Assembly: GCA_963921935.1 (NCBI GenBank)
Contig: OY998185.1
Location: forward strand, 57,303,717-57,367,716
Direction of reading: 5' to 3'
Length of the DNA: 64,000 bases
Source: Galeruca laticollis
Lineage: Eukaryota > Arthropoda > Insecta > Coleoptera > Chrysomelidae
This document shows, piece after piece, positions 33,293 through 43,918 of the stretch. The position numbers were made by a program, and so were the translations under genes. Each line of letters starts with the position of its first letter. Within the stretch, counting starts at the first letter, position 1. The notes under the pieces are model-generated. The model had not been told where the DNA came from. It worked only from the letters and a program-made list of their open reading frames with translations, and ran no database searches.

Positions 33293-34447
33293 CTATATAT
33301 CAGAATCAGACGATTCTGTTGAGCTTCCATTATTAACATTGATTATAAATGGTTCAATCATGTGTTCACTCATATGATCCATTTCCCACATATTTAGTTC
33401 TTCTTGTATCACGTGTTCGACACATTTCTTCCAGTTTTCTTTGGTTACGTTACCTAACGCGTCTTCGAATAAAACTTTTACGTCACTCATTTTGAATGTC
33501 GTATTCTTTCTTGAAACTTCCCCTTTCACTTGGGCCCATATTAATTCTATGGGATTGAGTTGACAGTGATAAGGAGGAAGCCTCAGCACCGTTATACCAC
33601 GCGCTGATGCCATTTGATCTACAACGTATCTACTATATTTGTGTTTATGTGAATTGGCCAGTTGCAAGAGCTCATTATTCAGCGGGTTATCTGGGCATTC
33701 AATATTTTTCGAGGTTAGCCAATCGTGGATATCTTGTTTACGCCATGCAGTTGAAGGTAATTTCTCCACTAACCTGGAGTGATAACTTGCGTTATCCATA
33801 ACAATGACTGAGCCCGTTGGAATTAGATCTAACATTTGTGAGAAATATTCTTTAAAAATGTCTGCATCCATATCTTCATGATAATCTCCGGTTTGCTTCG
33901 ACTCAAAGCACAACAATCCACCTTTAACAAAACCTTCGGCACATCCGATATGAGTAATGATGAGTCGACGTCCTTTTCCTGCTGGTGGATTGAGGCCTGT
34001 TGACCACCCTTCAAGAGCTGCCTGCCTCCGACTTTTGACATTCGTGTCTTGCCAAAACATTGAAACAGTATGACCTTCATTCAACCAAGTCTCATCCAAA
34101 TAATAAATTCGTTTTTGATCTAGTCTTGCTTTCATTGCGTTCCGATAATTTTTTTTATATTCAAATCCAAGTTCCTTCAAAATTTTCCAAAATGTACTTC
34201 GAGACATTTTCGGAAAATCTGAATCTTCTTGAACCGAAGCCATAATTTTGGAGAGAGTTGGGATCTCTTTTCTACAGAAAAAAGCATGCACCTTACGCCT
34301 TATTCCATTCTTCAAGTCGTCATCCATTTCAAGTTTGGGTCGGCCTGGGGACTTTGCTGGGGCTGTGATGTTTCCATTTTTTTTCTCCTTCATTAAATTA
34401 TAAATTGTTGTTTTTGAAACACCCATCATTGTTGCAGTAATCTCCAC
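33293..34447 (-). CDS. DD82E IS630-Tc1-mariner transposase
   Basis: A 384-codon frame. Residues 1-20 hold the end of a helix-turn-helix (MMGVSKTTIYNLMKE), then GRPK, a second helical domain (LSKIMASVQEDSDFPKMSR) and the DDE core: D in IYYLDETWLNEGHT (about 117), D in VIVMDNASYHS (about 218), and E in LPPYHCQLNPIELIWAQVKG 83 residues after the second D. A long insert carrying CPDNPLNNELLQL explains the spacing. The C terminus is serine-rich and acidic (SSTESSDSDI). Upstream, another frame starts at an ATG at 34589 (MEDLSPSKRPKVGPLSLNEK) and looks like the true N terminus, separated by a one-base frame difference near 34460; no GT-AG intron restores it. The core is intact. Confidence 0.87.
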   Translation of the reverse strand: MEITATMMGVSKTTIYNLMKEKKNGNITAPAKSPGRPKLEMDDDLKNGIRRKVHAFFCRKEIPTLSKIMASVQEDSDFPKMSRSTFWKILKELGFEYKKNYRNAMKARLDQKRIYYLDETWLNEGHTVSMFWQDTNVKSRRQAALEGWSTGLNPPAGKGRRLIITHIGCAEGFVKGGLLCFESKQTGDYHEDMDADIFKEYFSQMLDLIPTGSVIVMDNASYHSRLVEKLPSTAWRKQDIHDWLTSKNIECPDNPLNNELLQLANSHKHKYSRYVVDQMASARGITVLRLPPYHCQLNPIELIWAQVKGEVSRKNTTFKMSDVKVLFEDALGNVTKENWKKCVEHVIQEELNMWEMDHMSEHMIEPFIINVNNGSSTESSDSDI

Positions 34448-34990
34448 AGTTTCATCAACCTGTCAAATTCATGATTATTCTTCTAATTTCTTCGTTCTTC
34501 AACGAGGAATAACAATTTAATATCAGATTCTTTTCGTTCAGCGACAATGGGCCAACTTTAGGTCGCTTAGATGGTGATAAATCCTCCATATCTGGTCGAA
34601 TTTGGTTGGAACACTATATAGTTGGAAGGTATAGTTAGGTGTTTGTCTCGTGTGATGAGAAGAGAACTTGTATGTATAGATGAACAAAAATAAACACCAG
34701 TTAACAATAATGGTAAAAAATAATAACAAATAACAGTAATAATGGGGGAATCAATCAACACAGCAGTTTCTCCAGAACAGATGAACTGTAAATTGAAAAT
34801 AGTCAACCTTATTTCCGCTACTTTTATAGTTGAAAAGTTCTAGTAAGTACATTGTATTATGGGGGCATTCTCTTAGAATTGAAAAGACTATATTTCACAA
34901 TAATAAAACCATTTTTGAGCTACCTGTTTGTCAAGTTTCTTCAATTACCTGCTAATTGGGTGAAATAATCGGCAAATGGGGTTGGTTTGG

Positions 34991-34995
34991 ATATA

Positions 34996-35038
<43 letters not shown>
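34991..35038. repeat. (TA)n microsatellite
   Basis: About 24 TA units with one GT interruption, inside the DD82E element near its right end. Confidence 0.97.
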
Positions 35039-35042
<4 letters not shown>

Positions 35043-35368
35043 TTGTATAAAATTGTTATTAACCTCTATTTTATTATTTATTGTATGTAGGATTATAACT
35101 ACCTGGAGCTTAGTGGAGGGACTCGTCTACGCCCTTTTATTCATAATAATAAATTTTCTGGAAAACTGATGTCAGTGATATAATCCACAGTTTATCATAT
35201 TATTGATAATTTGAAATTTCATTTTAAATAATATTACAAAACGGTTATTTTCGGAAATGAGATAATTTTAGGAGTCTTAACTTTTTTTAAATGACTAAAT
35301 GTGGTACGCCTATGGTTCCGGCCAAAATGAGTGATTTATTACTCAATGCCTTTTAAAAACGGAGTATA

Positions 35369-35699
35369 GATACTTATGGCCCTCACTTCATTCAAATATG
35401 TCTTCAATGGCAGGACCCCCGTAAAGGCTACAGGCGCCCGTGTGCACAAAAGGATTTTGGCGCCCCTTAAGGCATTTTGGATAATGTTTTTTTATTTATT
35501 TTTTTAAAGGTAGGTCGGTAGGTAGGAGCTTGAAATAAAGCAAAAAACTGAATTTTAGAAGTCATATTTATTTGTAGACTGAAATATCAAAATGAAACAA
35601 ACCGAATAAAATCATAACAAAATAAATTAAAATAAATTCTTGTTCACACCTATTTTTTTTATTTAATAATACGCATCAACCGCGTGGGCCATTAGCGTC
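35369..35699. other. Spacer, no gene seen
   Basis: A stretch at 35412-35480 (CAGGACCCCCGTAAAGG and GGCGCCCGTGTGCAC) looks like hAT or hAT-MITE termini, but no partner end was found. Confidence 0.4.
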
Positions 35700-35790
35700 A
35701 TTAAGGTTTACAAGAAAAGCAATTTATACATAAGATAATGTCTATATGAGTCTCAGAACGTCTATAGATTTGAGAAACTTTTTTAAATTG
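35700..35790 (-). pseudogene. Non-LTR retrotransposon ORF tail beyond the pogo 2 insertion
   Basis: If pogo-like 2 and one TA are removed, the minus-strand frame of 38494-38935 continues here for about 27 codons (YNLKKVSQIYRRSETHID) to a TAA near 35707. It is followed by ATGCGTATTATTAAATAAAA, which looks like a non-LTR 3' end. That continuity supports the insertion model. Confidence 0.6.
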
Positions 35791-38493
35791 TAGGGGCGAT
35801 CGGGGCTTAAAGTCTCACGGGTTTAAAGTCACAAACCCTTTCCTGCGCAAAGTAAATATGGCAACGTCGTCATATTCATACGCCAGGAACTATTTCAATG
35901 CTAGTTAGTTCCGCCATATTCGCCATTCGTATAAGTCGCATGTGTATATGTTTATAAGTGAATTTACGGAAAAAGCCAATGTAAGTAATTTTTTGGATTA
36001 ATAATACAAACCGTATATTTTATCTCAGTGCCAGAATTTAAAAATGCCGTGTTATATTTATGATATTTATGGCATGTGTGACTTTTTACACCGATATTAA
36101 AAGAAGTAAAGCTCTGAATCGGATTTAATTTTTAGATGGTGCGCGAATACAGAAACAGAACAGATCGAGGGAGTTTTGATAAGGAAACAATAAGGAAAGC
36201 GGTGTTACAAGTAAAAAATGGAAATATTTCTATTAGGCAAGCAGCAAAAAATTTTGATTTAAATTATAAAACAGTGAGGCGCTATCGCAAAAAGCTTTCA
36301 GCAGAGAACCTTAATCAAGATCAGTTAAATATAGACGTGGGATATGGCGAACCTCGCATGGTATTAAGCCGAGAAATGGAAATGGATTTAAAAGCATACC
36401 TACTCGAATCAGCAAATATTTATTTAGGACTTTGTCCTAAGTAAATTAGAAAGCTTGCATTCCAGTTTGCCATTGCCAATAAAATAGCTGTTCCCGAGCC
36501 TTGGAAAAGGGATCAAATGGCTGGACCTGAATGGTTTACATCATTTTTAAAGAGCAACAATGATTTATCTCTTCGCACTCCAGAACCAACAAGTTTCGCA
36601 TGCGCAACAAATTTTAACCAAGCAAATGTGAACAGCTTTTTTACAAATCTGGAAAAGGTTATGAAAAAATCTAACTTTGATCCATCCTCAATCTGGAATA
36701 TGGACGAGACGGGGGTGACCACTGTTCAGAAGCCTTGTAAAGTAGTGGCCAGAAAAGGATTTAAACAAGTCGGATCCATAAGTTCTGGGGAACGTGGAAC
36801 CCTCGTCACAGTGGCTTGTGCCGTATCTGCTTTGGGAAATAGCATCCCGCCATTCTTTATATTTCCAAGAGTGCATTCTAGAGAATTCTGGCTAATATCT
36901 GGACCAGCAGGATGTGCGGAAACAGCTAATCGAAGTGGCTGGATGATAGAAGAAAATTTTGTGCTATTTTTGAGACTTTTCATTAAATTTTCAAAATGTT
37001 CCAAAAAGCACCCCTGTCTGTTACTTCTTGATAACCATCAGTCGCATCTTTCTATCGAGGGACTTGAGTTGGCTAAGGAAAGTGGTATAGTTATGTTATT
37101 TTTTCCTCCCCACTGCTCGCACAAGTGGCAGCCTCTTGATAGGTCAGTTTATGGTCCGTTTAAAAAACAGTACAATAATGCTTGCGATGCGTGGATGATG
37201 AATCATCCCGGTCAAACGATGACGATATATGATATTCCAGTTTTAGTTGCTCAAAGCTATCCCCTAGCCGCAACACCAAAAAATATACAATCCGGATTTC
37301 GTGTATCAGGGATATTTCCCTTCAACCAAAATGTATTTGATGAAACAGAATTTAGCCCATGTAAAGTAACAGACAGAGACTTGCACCAAGAAAATCAGGG
37401 ACCAGATCTCGAAAATCCGAAGCCCGGGACCAGTGGAATTTCATTCCAAACTGATGAACCAACAGTTGACAAAATGCTAACAAGTAAGTTAGTTACCTGA
37501 GTATCTTAAAATCATTCTGCAATAATTTGTTTTTCTTGAAATAGGCAACAAAAAAACAACTGTGTCAGAACCTGCAAACACAGAACTTCACGACACTCAA
37601 CAGCCTGGTCCTAGTGGCTCATCCTTAGAAAAAATCCCAAACGATACTCAGCATTCTGGGCCTAAGGAAAGTATATTTAGTGTCTCAGATATAAGGCCTT
37701 TGCCCAAAGCAGGTAAGACTTTTACCAAAATCAGGTGAGGACACATTTTAAATAACAGTTACCTTAAATTTCAGCTGCAAGAAACAAAGGGTGCAATAGA
37801 AAGAAAAGGAAGTCGGCTGTACTAACTGATACGCCAGAGAAAGAGGCTCTTGAGGCGGAGTTTGCTAAGAGAAAAAGTGTAAAGAAAAATTTAACAGGAA
37901 ATATAAGAGTGTCAAATAATAAAAATAAAAAGGGAAAAACCATAAAAGTGCTAAAGAGAAGTCCTCTGAAGAATCAGAGGACGAGGATGAAGAAAGTTTT
38001 TGTCTTGTCTGCTTGGAACCATTTTCCAATAGTTCACCAAAAGAAATTTGGATTCAATGTACAGTCTGTAAGTTATGGGCCCATGAACTGTGCACTCCCG
38101 GTACACCGTGGTACGTCTGTCAGAGCTGTGAGGATGACGACACTGAATAACAAAATTGGAATAGAGCATAATATAATGTATTATTTGTTTCTTTTTATCT
38201 GTATTTTTGAGCTTTTTTGAATAAAATCTAACCTGATATCTGCGTGACTTTTCACCCCTTTCCGTGAGACAACGTGCCCCATAATGGGGGCAAGATGTCA
38301 CACTTGTAACAGTTTACGTTTTGCAAAAAAATTAATAAATTCGCGTTATTTATAAATACATTTTCAGTCACATTGTATAGTCAAATAACAGAGTGACAAA
38401 GTGCACCAGAAATAACTTCTTTGCTAGGATTAAAAATGGTTTCACAAAAAGTTAACAACCTAATTTTGTGACATTTAGCCCCGGTCTCCCCTA
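35791..38493 (+). mobile_element. pogo/Tigger-like DNA transposon 2
   Basis: Ends are TAGGGGCGATCGGGGCTTAA and, inverted, TAGGGGAGACCGGGGCTAAA, with TA duplications at 35791-35792 and 38492-38493. It is 2.7 kb and contains a transposase of the same type as element 1 but clearly a different subfamily. It is inserted in a non-LTR ORF. Confidence 0.9.
36136..38150 (+). pseudogene. pogo/Tigger-like transposase 2 (psq HTH, DDE_1, PHD-like finger)
   Basis: Block 1 (36136-36444): psq-type helix-turn-helix (VKNGNISIRQAAKNFDLNYK, then TVRRYRKKL), ended by an in-frame TAA at 36442; the same frame continues uninterrupted to 37500. Block 2: CENP-B-like segment (FTSFLKSNNDLSLRTPEPTS), catalytic D in IWNMDETGVTT, D in LLLLDNHQSH, D in WQPLDRSVYGP. 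Two short introns then follow (GTAAGT at 37482 to AG at about 37544; GTAAGA at 37712 to CAG at about 37774). The next exon has SAVLTDTPEKEAL. Near 37945 the frame shifts by one, after which EESFCLVCLEPF, IWIQCTVCKLWAHELC and WYVCQSCEDD form a PHD-like finger with all Cys/His positions, stopping at 38148. Two lesions (one nonsense codon, one frameshift) separate it from an intact gene. Confidence 0.85.
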
Positions 38494-38935
38494 CACATTA
38501 CATGATGATCCTAATATGTCTGCAAGCTCACCAAAAGGAAGTTGGGCCTGTTGTCGTTTCGCTGCTAATTGCGGACACTCAGTAAGTACGTGTTTCACGT
38601 AGAGTAGTTCATTGTAACAGTTGCAGTTTGGTTTAGGATCTTTACTGAAAAAATGAGTATGTGTAAGTTTAGTATGGCCTAGGCGTAGTCTAGTTAGTAG
38701 GACTTGGTCTCGACGATTTTTAGGTAATGCAGACCAGGGCTTTATTGACTTTTTCACTTCGTTTAACTTGGTTGTACACTTTTTCACCGATTTTCCCACG
38801 CACTATTTATTTTAGATTTTATTGTACATTTTATATCCGCACTCACTGATAGTCTAATAGTTTCGGTTGTGTCACTGTCTGCGGCTTCTTTGGCGTATTT
38901 ATCTACTTCTACGTTACCATGTCGCTAAGTGTAGA
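38494..38935 (-). pseudogene. Non-LTR retrotransposon RNase H end and cysteine tail
   Basis: Minus frames read RHGNVEVDKYAKEAADSD (RNase H end), a TGA near 38791, then KPWSALPKNRRDQVLLTRLR, LGHTKLTHTHFF and a CNCYNELLYVKHVLTECPQL tail typical of RNase H-bearing insect LINEs (I or Loa-type clades). RT and endonuclease are absent. The frame is closed by a TAG formed where the pogo element's TA and first G meet the LINE. Clade is not certain. Confidence 0.78.
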
Positions 38936-38989
38936 GGGTGTGCTATTTTTGAGAAGTTTTTGATAAACTTCATATAAAAGTTACGCAGC

Positions 38990-39517
38990 CCCAAGAAACT
39001 TTGAAGGCTCTCAATCATCTTTGGGATTGGAGGTCCTGTATGGCTTTCACCAATTCTTCATCTGCCGCTACCCCCGCTCGCTCACTTGGTGCCCTTAAAC
39101 TAACATTGGGTTCCATGTACTTGCATTTGCTAGGTTTGAGTGTTAGTCCCGCTTCTCTAAGCCTTTCAAATATCCTTCTTAGTTTTGTCAATTGTTCTTC
39201 TTGCGTTTCTGAGAAGTCCAGATATATCAAATTATCCTTCGATTCCATCCCTTTGAACGCTTCATCCGCTAAGTGCTGGAGGTTGCTGGTGCGTTGCACA
39301 GTTCGAAACTTACATTAAATTCGTATGTTCCATGACCCTGTGCGATAAACGCCGTATATTGTTTGGACTTCTCCTCTATAGATTCCAGTGGGCAATACCA
39401 ACTCACCGTGGTTCCGTTATATAACTTTATATTCGTGCTGTTCAAATTCGAGATTATCTTTTTTAACTCTTCTCCTTTGACCGCTAATTCTTTGGCAGCC
39501 CACGAGAAACATTTCAT
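38990..39517 (-). pseudogene. Ty3/gypsy reverse transcriptase fragment
   Basis: Two minus frames give SKQYTAFIAQGHGTYEFNV, FELCNAPAT and LQHLADEAF (motif B region), then IYLDFSETQEEQLTKLRRIF (motif C; the family YLDD is YLDF here, so inactive) and LREAGLTLKPSKCKYME. No flanking LTRs or other domains were seen. It abuts the satellite array on its 5' side. Confidence 0.8.
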
Positions 39518-39619
39518 TGATCTTTATTATTCCCGACTTTCTGTCTGCGTAACTCGTTATCTCTACCTCGGTGTCTGACCAGGGTTTCAATATGATATCC
39601 GATTTCAGCGTTATTTTAT

Positions 39620-41310
39620 TACGATTTTAAAGATTAAAACTAACTTTTCCGTATCTGTGGGATGCCCTGAACAATATTCTACAATAAAATTTTCACTTGT
39701 ATACACTTAGGAGGATGTATCGTGCTAACAATCCGAAATTTCTACAAAAATGTAGTATATCTGGATTTATAGGACCCGCTGTACTCACTCTAGTCGGCTG
39801 AAAATCAATAGGGTACATATGTGAGACACCTTGAAAAATATCCAATTATAAAACTGGTCACTTGTATACACTCTGAAGGCTGTATCGTGCTGACAAGCCA
39901 AAATTTCTCCAAAAATGACCAAAAATGAGGCAGTTCAGGTACCATAGCACCCGTTGCACTAGCTCTGGTGAACTAAAAATCGAGAAGGTTCATCTATAAA
40001 ACGCCCTGAACAATATTCAATTATAAAATTGGTTACTTGTGTCTGTATCGTGCGAACAAACTGAACATTCTCCAAAAATTACAAAAATTTGGTACTTCAA
40101 GTACCATAGCACCCGTTGTACTGGCTTTAGAGAGCTGAATATCAATAGGGTTCATCTTTGAGACGCTTTGAATAATATCCAATCATAAAATTGGTCACTT
40201 GTATATACTCCGGAGGCTCTATCATGCTAACAAACAGAAATTTCTCCAAAAATGTCGTACTTAAAGTACTATAGCACCTGTTGTACTGGTTCTGGAACTG
40301 AAAATCAATAGGGTTAATCTGTGAGATGTCCTGAACAATATTCGATCATAAAATTGGTGACCTCTTGCACTCCGGAGGCTGTATCGTGTTAAAAAGACAT
40401 GTAAGTAAAATTTCTCAGAAAATGACAAAAAGGTCGTACTTCAAGTACCATAGCACCCGGTTTACTGATTTTGGAGCGCTGAAAATCAATAGGGTTCATC
40501 TGTGAGATGTCCTGAACAATATTCAATCATAAAATTGGTGACTTGTTGCACTCCGGAGGCTGTATCGTGCTAACAAAGTAAAATTTCTCAAAAAATTACA
40601 AAAAGGTCGTACTTCAAGTACCATAGCACCCGTTGTACTGGTTCTGGAGCGCTGAAAATCAATAGGGTTCATCTGTGACATGTCCTGAACAATATTCAAT
40701 CATAAAATTGCTGACCTCTTGCACTCCGGAGGCTGTATCGTGTTAAAAAGACATGTAAGTAAATTTTCTCAGAAAATGACAAAAAGGTCGTACTTCAAGT
40801 ACCATAGCACCCGTTTTACTGATTCTGGAGCGCTGAAAATCAATAGGGTTTATCTTTGAGATGTCCTGAACAATATTCAATCATAAAATTGGTGACTTGT
40901 TGCACTCCGGAGGCTGTATCGTGCTAACAAACAGAAATTTCTCCAAAAATGTCGCACTTAAAGTACTATAGCACCTGTTGTACTGGTTCTGGAACTGAAA
41001 ATCAATAGGGTTCAGCTGTGAGATGTCCTGAACAATATTCAATCATGAAATTGGTGACTTGTTGCACTCCGGGGGCTGAATCGTGCTAACAAAGTAAAAT
41101 TTCTCAAAAAATGACAAAAAGGTCGTACTTCAAGTACCATAGCACCCGTTGTACTGGTTCTGGAGCGCTGAAAATCAATAGGGTTCATCTGTGAGATGTC
41201 CTGAACAATATTCAATCATGAAATTGCTGACCTCTTGCACTCCGGAGGCTGTATCGTGTTAAAAGGACATTTAAATAAAAGTGGCCGACGACGATGACAT
41301 ACACACAGGT
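39620..41310 (+). repeat. Satellite array 1 (about 162-181 bp monomers)
   Basis: About nine monomers containing CCTGAACAATATTCAATCAT, GGAGGCTGTATCGTGCTAAC, CTTCAAGTACCATAGCACCC and GAAAATCAATAGGGTTCATC. Spacing between successive CCTGAAC motifs is 162-181 bp because of small indels. The array begins with a diverged leader (TTTTAAAGATTAAAACTAAC) and ends with GTGGCCGACGACGATGACAT; both recur at 55870-57930. Confidence 0.95.
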
Positions 41311-41667
41311 GTAACACTATCTAGACCTTATTCAGTGCAATAAAATCTAGGTAACCATTCAGCTGTCACCACTCTAACAATTGCTGTCACCAAATGTAAT
41401 GAAACCTCCTTAAATAGAACTGTCACCACCTGAAATAAAAAGGAACCCTACCTTTTCTTCACTCTATATCGATCCCGACCTTCGAGTCACCAATTTCTGT
41501 CTCCAATGAGCGGCTGAGCGTGTAAGGCAAATCCAGTCCGATTTTTGAGCTAGGTAGAAGTTTTATTAAAGTTTTACTATTAACCATTTATTAGTCAAAA
41601 GTCATCACGAAAAAATACAAAAACCCTAATCACTAATACTACTAGCTACATATCATTTTAACATTTT
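41311..41667. other. Spacer, no gene seen
   Basis: Contains repeated CTGTCACCA-like words (41370-41440) of unknown origin. The missing left end of piggyBac 2 should be nearby but was not recognised. Confidence 0.4.
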
Positions 41668-43487
41668 TTACAAACAATCTCCGATTTTGAATGTTCTAGG
41701 CACACACCTAATACATATTTTTCTGGATTTTCTGTCTCTTCCTCTTTGACACATATCGCAGCGCCCCCTGGTAATGTTTTGTTGTTCAACTCTATGTTCT
41801 GTTGCATCCAGTAGTTCGGGAAAAACGTCTGTCATATGCCGTTTTCTATTCGTCTGAATGTATTTATTATTATATCGCCGGAAAACGTTTTTCTTTATGA
41901 GTTCTTTTCCTAGTCACAAAATATACATTTTACGTTTATCCAAACTGTTTTTTCGCCAATCCGGGTTTTGCAGTAACCACAATTTATAAGCATTTATTCC
42001 TGCGATATCTATAAGATGCGAAAATATTGCCATTGGCCAGCGGTTTGACTTTCTCTGCACTGTATATTCTTTGGCCAACTTATCTGAAGTGTCGACAGCA
42101 CATTTTGTTTTATTGAAATGAAGAATAATTTCTAGTTTATAGTGTTGTTCTTCTCCAGCTACTTTACTATCAGTATGCTCACTTGAAAGTAAGATGACAG
42201 CATGTTTTTGTTTTGGAACATAGGATACTAGCGTTCTTTGATTTCTAAAAGCAAACATACTTGAGAACTATTTCTTGTACGATGCCGGTAGAAGTTCCCT
42301 GGAAATAAATGTTTTATTTTTCCGGAGGGTTCCACATAAAGTAATATTTTTTTTCCACAACTTGTCAGCAAGTTCTAAACTTGTAAAAAAGTTATCGGTC
42401 GTTATTCCAAATCCGCCTTCCAAATGGTCTGTGAAATATAGGACAACCCTTTGACCTTGACCCTTTTCCGCTTTGTCACCTTGTTTTCCTAAAAATCAAT
42501 AGATACATAGGAATATAAAGTTTGCCTATATTGCTCTTCAAATAACTTACCCAAATAAACTTGCATGTTTGCAATTTAAGAAGTGGTGCAGTCCACAAGA
42601 GCCCATATTTTGATTCCATACTTCATCAGGTTTATTCTTCATATAGACTCGGAATGGTGCCTTACCCCTAAATGGTACAAGCTGCTCATCTACACATAGA
42701 TGGTCGCCAGGATTAAGTGATTTTTCACAATTAGAAGGGAAAATATCGAATATATCTCTTATCGGAGCTAGCTTATCTACTAATTTTCGTTCTTGTGTTG
42801 TTTGAAAATTATCAAAGCGTAAAAATGAAGTAATTTGTTTGAATCTGTTTCTTGACATTGCAGCAGGAATTATAGGACGACAGTAAGAAATATCTTGACA
42901 CCAGAGCATATCGATAGCCTCTTTCGATCCGTGAAGTGCGCCAAGAATAAGCAACAGTCCAATATAAGCTTCAATCTCTGTAGAATCAACAAGTACAAAA
43001 ACTTTAATTTCATTCGGATTTTCTATATTCCATTTATCATAATATGTTTGTGCCTTTCTGTTTGTTTCGGTTACTATTATGTTCAGAATATCCGGAGATA
43101 GGAAAAGAAGAAGTCTTTTATACTTGAGATATCAGAACTGTAATTTGTAAGGCCTAGAGCATGTCTCCGAATATTAGCTTTTGAACGTCTAACTTTTGTG
43201 TTTCCTGGAATTTTTGACCACTCAGTTCCATCTTTAGATTTATATACTGGAATGCCCTGGCTGTTACTAAATGTTGGTTCCTCTGGGTTCGTTTTCTCTA
43301 TACTTTGATCAACAACTATTACATCATTTTCTTCCTCTACTTCTGTGACAATGTCTTCATCTTCTAAGTCACTCGATGTTTCCTCATTGATAACACTATC
43401 AAACTCTGGATCATCACTTTCAAGTATACGTAACATCTCATCGTCAGTAAGTCCCTTGCGATTGTTTGTAAATAAAAACTGACTCAT
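41668..43487 (-). pseudogene. piggyBac-like transposase 2
   Basis: Starts MSQFLFTNNRKGLTDDEMLR (ATG at 43487), with an acidic N terminus, then GTEWSKIPGNTKVRRSKANI (43249-43150). Core: MLWCQDISYCRPIIPAAMSR, LRFDNFQTT, first D in LCVDEQLVPFRG (about 42690), second D in ITTDNFFTSLELADK (about 42400), third D in KCAVDTSDKLAKEY (about 42090), all retained. RWPMAIFSHLIDIAGINAY follows and a cysteine tail (RCDMCQRG and KICIRC, 41750-41690) ends at the TAA at 41668. Frame changes near 43085, 42546 and 42260, and a tail after 41914 in another frame, show it is broken. It is less decayed than piggyBac 1 and of a different subfamily. Confidence 0.88.
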
Positions 43488-43918
43488 TTTCAAAACGATG
43501 TACCCTACTCGCAATATCACAAGAGACTAAGCCGAATATTCAAGTCTAAAAATTATATCGCAGTGCGGGGAATCTCCCATTTGAACTGGTAATTTACATT
43601 TTACAATTATATGGGTAAATTCCCTGTGAGTAAACAAACGTTAAATGTATGGGATTCCCCGATTTTACTAACAGTTACCGGGATTATTTTATCGGACGTA
43701 AAAGGCTGACCGGGGTCTGAAGAGACCCCTGGAATATAAAACTATTTTTTGTTTATACCAGCCAATAAAAACTACTAAATACATCATATTTTATGAAAAT
43801 AATTCATAAACTGCAGTTAGATGAAAGATCAATGTTTAAAAATTTGCGTTTGCAAAGATACAGCAAAAACATACGTCATGGGGTACAAACGGACCCCGGC
43901 CAGTCCTATGAAGGTTAA
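41668..43918 (-). mobile_element. piggyBac-like element 2
   Basis: On the minus strand the end at 43914 starts CCTTCATAGGACTGGCCGGG, flanked by TTAA (43915-43918), typical of piggyBac. GACCGGGGTC-like words recur at 43708-43733. The transposase covers most of the element; the distal end was not found, so it may be truncated near 41600. Confidence 0.8.

Larger units (their letters stand above)
32762..35366 (-). mobile_element. Tc1/mariner-group element, DD82E type
   Basis: A 2.6 kb unit with inverted ends TACTCCGTTCTTAAAAGGCA and TACTCCGTTTTTAAAAGGCA (about 32 bp match), flanked by TA at 32760-32761 and 35367-35368. It contains one long transposase frame. The spacing between the second and third catalytic residues is 82, which matches a family I recall being called Sailor. 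Confidence 0.88.

Noticed and set aside
34450..34589. A 44-bp GT-AG intron joining the N-terminal frame to the DD82E transposase
   Set aside because: Removing it does not bring the two frames into phase; a simple frameshift is more likely.
35412..35480. CAGG-starting stretch resembling a hAT end
   Set aside because: No inverted partner or 8-bp duplication found, so no element can be delimited.
39620..41310. Regular repeats considered as a CRISPR array
   Set aside because: Monomers are 160-180 bp and similar throughout, with no repeat-spacer pattern, in a eukaryotic genome.
41311..41667. Searched for the second terminal repeat of piggyBac 2
   Set aside because: No CCTTCATAGGACTGG-like inverted partner or TTAA border was visible; the end may be deleted.
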